A stretch of 64,000 nt of DNA from Sporolactobacillus nakayamae (lineage in GTDB: Bacteria; Bacillota; Bacilli; Bacillales; Sporolactobacillaceae), in assembly GCF_900113325.1 (NCBI RefSeq), contig NZ_FOOY01000003.1:248001-312000 (forward strand), written 5' to 3'. The position numbers and the translations under genes are program-made. Each line of letters starts with the position of its first letter. Within the stretch, counting starts at the first letter, position 1. The notes beneath the pieces were generated by a model. That model ran no database searches. It worked only from the letters and a program-made list of their open reading frames with translations, and had not been told where the DNA came from. Positions 19,419 through 26,856 of this stretch are shown here, in pieces.

Positions 19419-20339
19419 TTACATCACGCCCGGCTGAATCCACAATTGTTTCCGATCTGCATCAAGCATCGCGTCAACACCAAATGGAATTGAGAAATTC
19501 GGCGCACAATGTCCGATCATAAAACCGCTGACCATTGGTTTTCCAAGCTCACCTAAATAGGTTTGGAACACTTCTTGATAAGTAAGAGTCGCGTCCCCAT
19601 TATCCGCTTGATTTTGGTGAAAGTCACCAATGATAAACCCCGCTGCTTGATCTAATTTTCCTGCTAACCGCAGTTGATTAAGCATACTGTCCACACGATA
19701 TGGCGCTTCGCCAATATCTTCTATAAAAAGTAATTTGTCTTTAGTTTCAATCTCAAAATCAGTACCAAGCGAGCTCGCAAGCAGTGTAAGATTTCCCCCG
19801 ACGAGCATTCCCTCAGCTGTACCTCCTTGATATATGGTTAGAGGCGACAGATGTTCATCATAACGCAGAGACATCGGCTGAAAAAGCTGAGAGAACAGTT
19901 GTTTCGAGAGCAATGGAACGTCATTATCACCAAGATCCGAAGCAAGCATTGGGCCATGAAATGTAACCAATCCTGTTTTTTGACGAATTGCTGTGTGCAG
20001 GTATGTAATGTCGCTATAGCCCCAAAACACCTTGGGGTGGCTGCGGACCAAATCATAATCAATTCGATCTGCGAAACGTGCCGTACCATAGCCGCCTCTA
20101 GAGCAGATCACCGCACGAACGGAATCGTCGGCAAACATTCTATGGAAATCATCCAAACGCTCATCATCGGGACCAGCCAAGTAACCGTATTTTTTTGCAA
20201 CATTCTTCCCTAAGCGCACTTGAAAGCCGAGCTGTTTCAACCAGTCGGTTGCCACTTCAAGGTGCTCCATATTCGGCGGTCCGGCGGGACTGATCACACC
20301 GATCGTGTCCCCTTCATATAAACGGCTTGGAATGATCAT
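19419..20339 (-). CDS. ykfA: Murein tetrapeptide LD-carboxypeptidase YkfA
   Basis: 306 aa, peptidase family S66, LdcA subgroup. The catalytic Ser is in GYSDITYLH, Glu in LFIEDIGEAPY and His in IGHCAPNF. SRGGYGTARF is the typical substrate-loop motif. It removes the terminal D-Ala from murein tetrapeptides in the cytoplasm. In B. subtilis ykfA sits between dppE and ykfB; here it heads a separate upstream unit with the beta-lactamase-like gene. Start ATG 20339 is chosen for GGGAG 8 nt upstream; the ATG at 20363 is inside a hairpin flank. Confidence 0.9.
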   Translation of the reverse strand: MIIPSRLYEGDTIGVISPAGPPNMEHLEVATDWLKQLGFQVRLGKNVAKKYGYLAGPDDERLDDFHRMFADDSVRAVICSRGGYGTARFADRIDYDLVRSHPKVFWGYSDITYLHTAIRQKTGLVTFHGPMLASDLGDNDVPLLSKQLFSQLFQPMSLRYDEHLSPLTIYQGGTAEGMLVGGNLTLLASSLGTDFEIETKDKLLFIEDIGEAPYRVDSMLNQLRLAGKLDQAAGFIIGDFHQNQADNGDATLTYQEVFQTYLGELGKPMVSGFMIGHCAPNFSIPFGVDAMLDADRKQLWIQPGVM

Positions 20340-20363
20340 TATACCATCTCCCTCAAACATCAC

Positions 20364-20398
20364 AAAATCCAGTTCATCAATCAGGTTGAACTGGATTT
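20364..20398 (-). terminator. Terminator-like hairpin in the ykfA leader
   Basis: On the minus strand AAATCCAGTTCA pairs with TGAACTGGATTT (12 bp, about 10-nt loop), then TTTTG. It lies between the ykfA promoter and its ribosome binding site, so it could be a leader attenuator rather than a gene-end terminator. Confidence 0.65.
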
Positions 20399-20441
20399 AA
20401 GCCCAGGATTATTTAGATAAGACAACTCGTGTTTACTGATA

Positions 20442-20455
20442 GCAGCAGTCGCTGC
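20442..20455 (-). other. GC-rich hairpin in the ykfA leader
   Basis: GCAGC and GCTGC pair around a 4-nt loop within a run of GCAGC/GCTGC-like repeats, about 35-45 nt after the predicted transcription start. It lies upstream of the terminator-like hairpin and may be part of a regulated leader. No start codon or known riboswitch motif is visible. Confidence 0.35.
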
Positions 20456-20494
20456 CGCTGCCGCCTAGATATGGTAACAGCCTTAAACAAACCA

Positions 20495-20523
20495 AGTATA
20501 TTAGTCCGGTAATACTTTGTCAA
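20495..20523 (-). promoter_or_regulatory. Consensus sigmaA promoter for ykfA
   Basis: TTGACA (20518-20523), 17-nt spacer and TATACT (20495-20500) on the minus strand. Transcription would begin near 20488, giving a leader of about 150 nt. Confidence 0.8.
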
Positions 20524-20560
20524 TATTTTAAAAATTAACTATTATTTTTCATTATCTGTA

Positions 20561-20589
20561 TTGACAACACAAATAGGGATTTCTGTTAT
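20561..20589 (+). promoter_or_regulatory. sigmaA-like promoter for the membrane-protein pair
   Basis: TTGACA (20561-20566), 17-nt spacer and TGTTAT (20584-20589), pointing at the gene starting at 20734. Confidence 0.5.
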
Positions 20590-20733
20590 CGTGCGGTAAA
20601 TACCAATTTCGACTTTTATGTATGAATCAATACCTCTGAGGAAAGCTAAGAATGAACAGTCTATAATTGATGAAACAAATAATAACAGTAGTTAATGCTG
20701 GTGTTCAGTTATTCTATGAATTGAGGTTATAAG

Positions 20734-21516
20734 ATGGCAAGGAGAAAACGAGCCGCACTTAATTTTCTTGGATCTACAAATTTATGTTACCATCGGCCGA
20801 TTGTGGTTGCTTGGTGGTCTGCGGCATTTCCAGGTTTCGGGCATATGCTGCTGGATATGCATATCAAAGGGAATGTGCTCTTCCTTTTTGAAATTATTAT
20901 CAATGTTCATTCTAAGCTGAACTTGGCTATGGTCTATAGCTTCATGGGGGAGTTTGACCGCTCAATAAGTGTAATAAATACACGTTGGATACTGATCTAT
21001 ATTCCTTTTTACTTTTTCTGCATTTCAGACAGTTACCGATCTGCTCTTAAACTAAATCAGCTCTCCACATTGACAAGTGCACAGCCTCTAAATATAAAAC
21101 CGCTTGATCTGCGCACCTTTGAAAAATGTTATCTTGACAAACGAGTCCCCTGGGTCGCCGCGATTTGGTCCATTCTTCTCCCTGGTCTTGGTCAACTTTA
21201 TGCCCGTCGTCTCATAACATCACTGTTGCTTCTGTCATGGTCGCTCACAATTTATGTTAATTGCCATGAATGTGAATATATCTTAATTTTGACTGATGGC
21301 ATTACCGATTTTCAGGAGGCAGTTAAGGTACTCAATCCCGAGTGGCTGCTTTTTATGCCCTCCCTAATTTTTGGAGCTGCTTATGATGCTTACTTAAAGA
21401 CGATCGATACCAATAAGTTGTTTGACGACGAACAACGCGAGTACTTGAATCGAGATTGGCAAGCGCATAAAAACAGCGTGTTATTGGGGAATAGGGGGAA
21501 TTTGATTAATGAGTAA
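20734..21516 (+). CDS. Multi-pass membrane protein with two PGxG repeats, unknown function
   Basis: 260 aa. The start MARRKRAALNFLGSTN is followed by two similar membrane units, each beginning with a Pro-Gly-x-Gly turn (WWSAAFPGFGHMLL near residue 30 and WSILLPGLGQLYARR near residue 150). I recognise it only as a conserved Bacillales family with no assigned role. GAGG is 8 nt before the ATG. The next gene overlaps its end, so they form a coupled pair. Confidence 0.75.
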   Translation: MARRKRAALNFLGSTNLCYHRPIVVAWWSAAFPGFGHMLLDMHIKGNVLFLFEIIINVHSKLNLAMVYSFMGEFDRSISVINTRWILIYIPFYFFCISDSYRSALKLNQLSTLTSAQPLNIKPLDLRTFEKCYLDKRVPWVAAIWSILLPGLGQLYARRLITSLLLLSWSLTIYVNCHECEYILILTDGITDFQEAVKVLNPEWLLFMPSLIFGAAYDAYLKTIDTNKLFDDEQREYLNRDWQAHKNSVLLGNRGNLINE

Positions 21517-21943
21517 CATCATCTGCCTTTTTCAACCGTCACTAGCTGTTGAACTGGTATTAACAGAGTTGCAGAAAAATCAAATAGAACAAAATAACCT
21601 TGCTTGTTTTGTTCTAGATCCTATTCTATCTAAACCAATCATGCAATCAGATGAAAAAATGACAAAGGCAGAATTCGGATTTATTATTGCAACCATTTTC
21701 GGAGTGATAGGGGCAAGTGTGGGATTTCGCTTGCAACTGGGACCCATTGTCTGGGGGGTGTGTTCAAGTTTTGTCGGTTTTTTAATTGGATTTGTCATAG
21801 ATTATTTGATTAAAATAAAGGGCAAAAATAAGCCCCAGTCCTTTGTGGTCATCTCCATTTGCTGCCAAAAGGATCAGGTGCCTGACGTAAAATCAATCTT
21901 AACCAATTATCACGTACTCGGACTTACTGTTATTGAATCATGA
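21509..21943 (+). CDS. Small membrane protein coupled to the preceding gene
   Basis: 144 aa. An N-terminal soluble part (LAVELVLTELQKNQI) is followed by two glycine-rich membrane helices (residues about 55-100) and a short soluble tail ending in VLGLTVIES. The start overlaps the upstream stop by 8 bp, with GGGGG as ribosome binding site. It resembles the small membrane-sensor layout seen with channel or stress proteins, but I do not recognise a named family. Its last 34 bp overlap zur tail to tail. Confidence 0.65.
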   Translation: MSNIICLFQPSLAVELVLTELQKNQIEQNNLACFVLDPILSKPIMQSDEKMTKAEFGFIIATIFGVIGASVGFRLQLGPIVWGVCSSFVGFLIGFVIDYLIKIKGKNKPQSFVVISICCQKDQVPDVKSILTNYHVLGLTVIES

Positions 21944-22383
21944 ATGCCGCCCTCAAATTTTTCCTTCGCCATTTTATCGCGACAGCTTTTGCAATAACCA
22001 TATATTTCGAATTTGTGTCCGGTCACTTGAAATTCAGGATCAATTTGTGACAAATCTTGCATCGGGCAGACATCAATCGTTCGTGTTTTGCCGCAACGCA
22101 GGCAAATAAGATGATGGTGATGATGCTCGGTGCAGTGGAATTGGTATATCTTTTCTCCATCCAGTTCTGTCTCTTCAAGAATCATCAGATCCTGAAATAA
22201 GGATAGATTACGATAGATTGTATCGAAACTAATACCTGGATAGTCGCCCTTTAACTCTGACTGAATATCTTTTGCTGATAAATAGCCATTCTTCCGATCG
22301 AAAAGATCGAGTATATCCTCACGCTTATCCGTGTGTTTGTAACCTTTATTCTTCAATAAAACCATGGCTTCTCGTTTGTTCAC
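21910..22383 (-). CDS. zur: Fur-family zinc uptake regulator Zur
   Basis: 157 aa. The N-terminal winged helix includes YPGISFDTIYRNLSLF, the Fur-family recognition helix. The C-terminal metal-binding part has TEHHHHHLICLRCGKT and a second CxxC (YCKSC), which together form the structural zinc site. The sequence is closer to B. subtilis Zur (GHKFEIYG near the end) than to Fur or PerR. It represses zinc uptake genes when zinc is sufficient; none of its usual targets are in the window. GTG start behind AGAGGTG. Confidence 0.88.
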   Translation of the reverse strand: MNKREAMVLLKNKGYKHTDKREDILDLFDRKNGYLSAKDIQSELKGDYPGISFDTIYRNLSLFQDLMILEETELDGEKIYQFHCTEHHHHHLICLRCGKTRTIDVCPMQDLSQIDPEFQVTGHKFEIYGYCKSCRDKMAKEKFEGGIHDSITVSPST

Positions 22384-22516
22384 TGAGAATCACCTCTTTG
22401 GTAGCAAATCAGTACTTTACTTCACAGCATACCATTTTTCTTTAAAAAATCCTAACAATCCTTTTCAAGTCAGAAGTGGATGTACCAAAAGGTCTCTGAA
22501 ATGAAACGTGTACTGC

Positions 22517-22563
22517 GCTTCGATTGTTCGCGATCAGCAGGGATGCTCCCGCAGGAATCCGCA
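22517..22563 (+). repeat. Degenerate copy of a second dispersed repeat
   Basis: The segment with CGATCAGCAGGGATGCTCCC and the following GCAGGAATC resembles, with scattered mismatches, a segment at 59158-59236 on the other strand. It belongs to a type of short intergenic repeat common in Bacillales. Confidence 0.4.
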
Positions 22564-22598
22564 CCTTGCTTCATTACCTATGCCTTGTATCTCACTCT

Positions 22599-22641
22599 AA
22601 AAAGGTGCCCCAAAGTCAAAAATAGACCTTTGCGACACCTT
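22599..22641 (-). terminator. Terminator after the small Sm-like protein gene
   Basis: On the minus strand AAGGTG pairs with CACCTT and the inner arms continue with one or two mismatches, followed by T-rich sequence. Confidence 0.65.
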
Positions 22642-22663
22642 CTCAGTTCCTGTTCCTTTATCG

Positions 22664-22912
22664 TTACCAGAGAAATCCTAACGCCAATATTGCAGCGATT
22701 GATGCCAAAGCAATAGGATAACCCCAACCCCAGCCTCCCCAAAGAAATAATCCGGGATTGTTTGACATATCGCTGCCGGCAGGCTGCAAATAAGCGTTGC
22801 GCTCGTCGACACGAGTCAGAACACCTCGATGTACCGAACCATCATTGCAACGAATTTCGACCGGTTGATTCACCAAATTACGACATTGAGAATAAACAGA
22901 TTGGTTGAGCAT
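22664..22912 (-). CDS. Small protein with Sm-like motif and membrane tail
   Basis: 82 aa. The first half (LVNQPVEIRCNDGSVHRGVL, VDERNAYLQP) has the strand pattern of a short Sm-like barrel. The second half is a Gly/Trp-rich segment ending in a single membrane helix (ALASIAAILALGFLW). It is paralogous to the protein at 25938-26312. Function unknown; a spore-envelope protein is a guess from its composition. ATG 22912 is chosen because GGGAG precedes it by 10 nt; a GTG at 22933 lacks a good site. Confidence 0.7.
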   Translation of the reverse strand: MLNQSVYSQCRNLVNQPVEIRCNDGSVHRGVLTRVDERNAYLQPAGSDMSNNPGLFLWGGWGWGYPIALASIAAILALGFLW

Positions 22913-23011
22913 TACGCATTCGCTCCCATTCACAAGATATTCTCTAATACTTTATGTCGGAACATCCTAAAGCGAATCGACATACATCACGCCATCTGCG
23001 CCTGTTTTTAA

Positions 23012-23332
23012 TCATTCTCTGATATAGCGATGCCTGGTATGGTCAATTGTTTGAGTAAGCAGATTCATGACATGCTCATCTTCTTCAGAATAATACATCA
23101 CTTTGCCATCTCTACGTGACTTAACGAGATGTAACTGTTTCAAGAAACTGAGCTGGTGTGACACAGTTGATTGCTGCAAATTAAGAAATTCCGAGATTTG
23201 CGAAACCGAGCATTCTGTTTGAGAAAGTAAAAATAAAATGCGCACACGTGTCGGTTCTGAAATTGCCTTGAATATTTGGGCAACAGCGTTTAAGGTTTGT
23301 TCGTCTAGATCAACAGGTGTTGGGTCAACCAT
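23012..23332 (-). CDS. czrA: ArsR/SmtB-family zinc/cobalt sensor, CzrA type
   Basis: 106 aa. A winged-helix repressor with recognition helix [16 protein letters not shown]. The alpha-5 metal site is intact: in [17 protein letters not shown] the Asp, His, His and His sit at spacings 0, +2, +13 and +16, exactly as in CzrA. Zinc or cobalt binding should release it from efflux-gene promoters. No efflux gene lies nearby in the window. ATG 23332 is chosen since AGGAGG is 6 nt upstream; the ATG at 23338 directly abuts it. Confidence 0.88.
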   Translation of the reverse strand: MVDPTPVDLDEQTLNAVAQIFKAISEPTRVRILFLLSQTECSVSQISEFLNLQQSTVSHQLSFLKQLHLVKSRRDGKVMYYSEEDEHVMNLLTQTIDHTRHRYIRE

Positions 23333-23421
23333 ATTCATCCTCCTAATCTAATGCCATCGTTCGTTTAAAAGAAAAAGATCGATGGCAGACCTGTTCTTAA
23401 GCAGCTTCACATGTAATCCGC

Positions 23422-24978
23422 TTATTTTCGTACGTTTACTTTTTTTGACCACTCTTCAATATTCCACACTCTGGTGATCCATTTTTCATAGAATGCGGGT
23501 TCATGGCTGACAACCAGCACTGTGCCTTCATAGGCTTCAAGTGCATTGCTCAGTGCTTCTTTTGCGGAAACATCAAGGTGGTTTGTTGGTTCGTCAAAGA
23601 TCAGCACATTGCTTTTTTGCAGCATCAGTCTGCCAATACGCACTTTTGTCTCCTCGCCGCCGCTCAGTGTATCCATTGGTTGACGCATGTGCTCGGCGTA
23701 AACGCCACATTGAGCCAAATGCTGGCGCAACACTTTTTCAGGCGTCTCAGGATATTGGTCCATCATCCATTCTAAAGGTGTCAGATGCGGTGGCGCAGAG
23801 AGTTGAGAAAAATAACCTGGTTTTACGCGATCTCCCTGACCAACTTTTCCCGAAAGCGGTTCGAGCTCACCTAAGAATGTTCGGAGAAGTGTCGTCTTAC
23901 CGATACCATTGTGCCCCACAATCGCAATCTTCTCGCCACGTTCAATTTTCACAGAGATAGGAGGAAAGAGCGGGCGTTCATAGCCGACATTTAATTTTTC
24001 CGCTGTAAAAATCATTCGAACAGGCTGACTATCCACTTTAAAGTGAAAGGTAGGCTTTTTCACTTGGGAGGGGGGATCCAATCGATCGATTTTGTCTAGC
24101 TGCTTCTCTCTACTCTTCGCCTGTTTTGCCGTCGCGGTTCGCACTTTATTCTTCTGTATATAAGTCTCAAGCTTTTTGATTTCTCGTTGCTGCTGTCTAA
24201 AGGCAACGACCTGCTGCTCTCTGCGCGCCTCATGCTGTTTGAGATAGGATTGATAATTTCCGACATAACGTATCAACTGTTGATCTTCCAAATGATACAC
24301 GAATTGAGCAATGTTATTTAAAAAATCTGTATCATGAGAAATAACGATAAAAGCGTGTGAATAATTGTTTAGATAGTTCGTCAACCATTTGATGTGCACT
24401 ACATCCAAATAGTTTGTCGGTTCATCTAAGAGCAGAACATCCGGTTTCTCCAGCAATAGTTTAGCCAGACATAATTTAGTTAATTGACCACCGCTCAGTT
24501 GATTGACATCTTTATCAAGGCCGATTGCAGACAAGCCTAAACCATCGGCCATCTCATGAATTCGCGCGTCGACCGTATAGAAATCACTTGCGAGCAGCAG
24601 TTCTTGAAGCTGACCATATTGGTCAATATAGGATGAATCTGCGTCCGGCTGCTGCATTTTAACTGCCAGTGCGTTCATTTCGCGTTCCGCATCGAACAAT
24701 TTTTTAAATGCATCCTGCAGGCTCTCATAAATAGTTTTTCCATTTCCAAAATGAAGATGCTGCTCGATAACGCCAATTTTCATATTCCGCCTTTTGCTTA
24801 TGTTTCCGCCATCCGGCAGCAGTTCACCAAGTAAAAGTTTAAGAAAGGTTGATTTCCCAGCGCCATTATGCCCAACAAGCGCGATGTGTTCACCTTCCAA
24901 AAGCCTAAAATTCATTTCTTTATAAATCAGCTTATCTCCGTATGAGAAAGCGACATTTTTCGCTTCAATAAGTAACAT
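23422..24978 (-). CDS. ABC-F ATPase, possible ribosome-protection (antibiotic resistance) factor
   Basis: 518 aa, two ATPase domains and no membrane segments. Domain 1 has GHNGAGKST and LSGGQLTKL; domain 2 has GHNGIGKTT and LSGGEETKV, each followed by DEPTN(Y/H)LD. A charged helical linker (residues about 240-320, KLETYIQKNKVRTATAKQAK) is the ABC-F interdomain arm. ABC-F proteins act on the ribosomal E site; some protect against macrolides, lincosamides, pleuromutilins or streptogramins, others are translation factors. The leader with uORF and terminator (25047-25281) favours a drug-inducible role. ATG with AGGGGAG 6 nt upstream. Confidence 0.9.
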   Translation of the reverse strand: MLLIEAKNVAFSYGDKLIYKEMNFRLLEGEHIALVGHNGAGKSTFLKLLLGELLPDGGNISKRRNMKIGVIEQHLHFGNGKTIYESLQDAFKKLFDAEREMNALAVKMQQPDADSSYIDQYGQLQELLLASDFYTVDARIHEMADGLGLSAIGLDKDVNQLSGGQLTKLCLAKLLLEKPDVLLLDEPTNYLDVVHIKWLTNYLNNYSHAFIVISHDTDFLNNIAQFVYHLEDQQLIRYVGNYQSYLKQHEARREQQVVAFRQQQREIKKLETYIQKNKVRTATAKQAKSREKQLDKIDRLDPPSQVKKPTFHFKVDSQPVRMIFTAEKLNVGYERPLFPPISVKIERGEKIAIVGHNGIGKTTLLRTFLGELEPLSGKVGQGDRVKPGYFSQLSAPPHLTPLEWMMDQYPETPEKVLRQHLAQCGVYAEHMRQPMDTLSGGEETKVRIGRLMLQKSNVLIFDEPTNHLDVSAKEALSNALEAYEGTVLVVSHEPAFYEKWITRVWNIEEWSKKVNVRK

Positions 24979-25046
24979 ATATTCACTCCCCTAATTTGTG
25001 GCCGATCGAGAAAGCTGCAGATTAGAGTCTTTTCCGCATCCACTTG

Positions 25047-25076
25047 AAAAAAAGGCGAAGCAATAACGCTTCGCCT
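25047..25076 (-). terminator. Attenuator terminator in the ABC-F leader
   Basis: On the minus strand AGGCGAAGC pairs with GCTTCGCCT (9 bp, 6-nt loop), followed by seven T. It lies 69 nt before the ABC-F ATG and after the leader peptide. The 5' arm (GAGGCGAA, 25070-25077) can alternatively pair with TTTGCCTT (25162-25169) just after the leader peptide. Confidence 0.85.
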
Positions 25077-25179
25077 CTCCTAAGTTCATGATTCAACCGT
25101 AAGAAACAGAAACATCCCTGATTAATTGCCGCAACCGATTAGCCTGATTTAACTCGTGAAGAAGGCAAACTCGCCCCTA

Positions 25180-25218
25180 TCAAGCCAATTTAAGTTGCAG
25201 ACAATCAGACAGAATCAT
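25180..25218 (-). CDS. 12-residue leader peptide of the ABC-F gene
   Basis: A minus-strand ATG at 25218, preceded by GAGGAGTGG (25227-25235) with an 8-nt gap, opens a 12-codon frame: MILSDCLQLKLA, then TGA. It precedes an intrinsic terminator that lies in front of the ABC-F gene. Leader peptides of this size regulate several antibiotic-inducible ABC-F, erm and msr genes through ribosome stalling. Expression and stalling are inferred. Confidence 0.65.
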   Translation of the reverse strand: MILSDCLQLKLA

Positions 25219-25252
25219 AAAAGTTTCCACTCCTCTATTTTATACTCAATTC

Positions 25253-25281
25253 ATTTTAACTCTTTAAAGATCGAAAAGCAA
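25253..25281 (-). promoter_or_regulatory. Possible promoter for the ABC-F leader
   Basis: TTGCTT (25276-25281), 17-nt spacer and TAAAAT (25253-25258) on the minus strand. The start would fall near 25246, before the leader-peptide ribosome binding site. A TATAAAAT closer in would place the start inside that site and is less likely. Confidence 0.4.
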
Positions 25282-25289
25282 TGCGTTCA

Positions 25290-25769
25290 TTAATAACGAT
25301 AGGTGAGCTCAATCTCATGTTCTATAGGAATACCGTCCTCGTTGTATACAGGAATCGCGGGTTTCAATCTTCTTGCTTCAGTTACCGCTCCAATCCTCAA
25401 TGCAGAGATGGTGAATCCTCTTTTTTGGTAAAAATGCAGGGCATGCGTGTTGTCGTTGGTTGTGGTTAAATACAGCCGGCTTGTTTTCCTTTCCTTTGCG
25501 ACTTGCAACATTGCTTGGATTAAAGAAGAACCAACGCCGCAATTGATTTTGAAGCTATCCAGTGAAATGATTTCAATCGCATTTTCCATCACTCGGTACG
25601 TCAACAAGCCGGCGAATTGCTCGTCTATATATGCAAGGAACCCCGGCAAGATCGTCACATCGATCAGTTCGCCGTGGATTGCCATCATTCGCTCGCCCCA
25701 ACGAAGCTCCATCTGTCTCTGAACATCCAATTGATCCTTGTCTTCAATTGACCTTATTTTAACGCACAT
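25290..25769 (-). CDS. GNAT-family N-acetyltransferase
   Basis: 159 aa. The acetyl-CoA site is in the segment SLDSFKINCGVGSSLIQAML (residues about 68-88), with C-terminal ALHFYQKRGFTISALR typical of the fold. The C-terminal GIPIEHEIEL is seen in GNATs acting on amino groups of small molecules, but the substrate is unknown. ATG with GGGGAGG 6 nt upstream. It lies just upstream of the ABC-F leader, so a shared resistance role is possible though unsupported. Confidence 0.82.
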   Translation of the reverse strand: MCVKIRSIEDKDQLDVQRQMELRWGERMMAIHGELIDVTILPGFLAYIDEQFAGLLTYRVMENAIEIISLDSFKINCGVGSSLIQAMLQVAKERKTSRLYLTTTNDNTHALHFYQKRGFTISALRIGAVTEARRLKPAIPVYNEDGIPIEHEIELTYRY

Positions 25770-25937
25770 TCGGCGCCTCCCCGATATTGTCTATAAGCAA
25801 TGACAAAGAATAAGTGAGTTAATCGCCCCTAATATAAAAGCCCAAACATTTTTCAATACTTTGCATAGTCTACAAATAGGCCTTTGTTTAACCATGACTA
25901 GTGTTTATTCGATTTACCGATCATAGGAGGTTAGACC

Positions 25938-26312
25938 ATGTCATATCAACAGTACTGGGAAAATCTAATCAACCAGCCAGTCGAGATTCAATGCAATGAC
26001 GGATCTGTTCACGTTGGAATCATCGAATCATTTGACCAAAATAATGTCTATCTAAAACCTTTGGACAGCAACCAGACACCCAATGAGACAAGAAGCGGAA
26101 ATGAAAATGATGAACGTTTCTTCGGCCTCGGCTTTGGACCTCAGGCATTCCTAGGGGGTTTTGCCGGCGGATTGCTCGGTGTGGGACTTGGATCCATTAT
26201 TGGCGTTCGTCCGTGCCCTTACTGCCCACCGAGACCTTATTGCGGGCAGGGACCTCGGCCACCATATGGCGGCGGATTCTACGGGCAAGGACCCGGACAG
26301 TTCTATTATTGA
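25938..26312 (+). CDS. Sm-like motif protein with Gly/Pro/Tyr-rich tail
   Basis: 124 aa. The N-terminal half (LINQPVEIQCNDGSVHVGII, FDQNNVYLKP) is paralogous to the protein at 22664-22912. The tail is a Gly-rich, possibly membrane-inserting segment (FLGGFAGGLLGVGLGSIIGV) followed by a Cys/Pro/Tyr/Gly-rich end (CPYCPPRPYCG). Such tails are common in spore coat or envelope proteins of Bacillales, which makes that location plausible. AGGAGG precedes the ATG and a terminator follows. Confidence 0.75.
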   Translation: MSYQQYWENLINQPVEIQCNDGSVHVGIIESFDQNNVYLKPLDSNQTPNETRSGNENDERFFGLGFGPQAFLGGFAGGLLGVGLGSIIGVRPCPYCPPRPYCGQGPRPPYGGGFYGQGPGQFYY

Positions 26313-26332
26313 TCTGAATCTCTATGCTTTTC

Positions 26333-26358
26333 GCACACCCGTTGCAGGTGTGCTTTTT
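26333..26358 (+). terminator. Terminator after the Gly-rich Sm-like gene
   Basis: GCACACC pairs with GGTGTGC around a 7-nt loop, followed by five T. Confidence 0.85.
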
Positions 26359-26575
26359 CCTATTTAAGGCAATCGGAATCGAAATATTCGATAACTTGGC
26401 GTTGCCAAGCCTTTGAAATGATCCAAACCGGCGTCACCTCAGGAGTTAGCCTCTGTCTTCCTCCAGATTCCACCTCACGTTGACGCCCTTGCTTTGGTTA
26501 ACAGTTCCTACTGCCGACTCTGTATCAGATGTTTCATCGCCGAGTTGTCACCAATGTCGGGCGCACCTTCGAAAA
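26359..26575. other. Intergenic segment left of repeat copy 1
   Basis: No credible gene. It contains a small hairpin CTTGGC-GTT-GCCAAG (26396-26410) resembling the one at 41616-41636. Otherwise nothing recognisable. Confidence 0.4.
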
Positions 26576-26610
26576 ACCGGTCAAGCCCGGTCCTTACTTC
26601 CGCAGGATGC

Positions 26611-26739
26611 GGTGGCTTTCGCGTTGCTTGCAGGACGTACTTCCACAAGATGTGGTGGCTTTCGCGTTGCTTGCAGGACGTACTTCCACAGGATGTGGTG
26701 GCTTTCGCGTTGCATATAGGACGTATGCGTACTTAGTGA
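26611..26739 (+). repeat. 43-bp tandem repeat, three units
   Basis: Units start at 26611, 26654 and 26697 with GGTGGCTTTCGCGTTGC and continue through CAGGACGTACTTCCACA; the third diverges after GCGTTGCATA. Copy 2 has two such units and copy 3 about one. The period is exactly 43 bp, not a multiple of three. The short frames across it simply shift with each unit and are not genes. Confidence 0.85.
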
Positions 26740-26856
26740 AAGTTCCATTTCCTTACACTTAGCGAAAGTTCCTTACATATGAAAGTTCCTTTGCTCCAAA
26801 TACCGTTTTGAATCATCAACCTTGTGCGTGAACAGACATTTCTATGTCACACTGGT

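Noticed and set aside
22480-22716. 78-codon plus-strand frame
   Set aside because: It overlaps a repeat segment, a terminator and the end of the Sm-like gene on the other strand.
25016-25250. T-box or known riboswitch in the ABC-F leader
   Set aside because: No T-box AGGGTGG motif and no SAM, lysine, purine or FMN core is visible; the uORF plus terminator explains the layout better.
26611-26739. Possible CRISPR array
   Set aside because: Units are directly tandem with no unique spacers, and no cas genes are present.
26480-26762. Three overlapping 77-80-codon plus-strand frames
   Set aside because: They arise from the 43-bp tandem units, whose length is not a multiple of three, so the same peptide recurs in shifted frames. 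There is no ribosome binding site.
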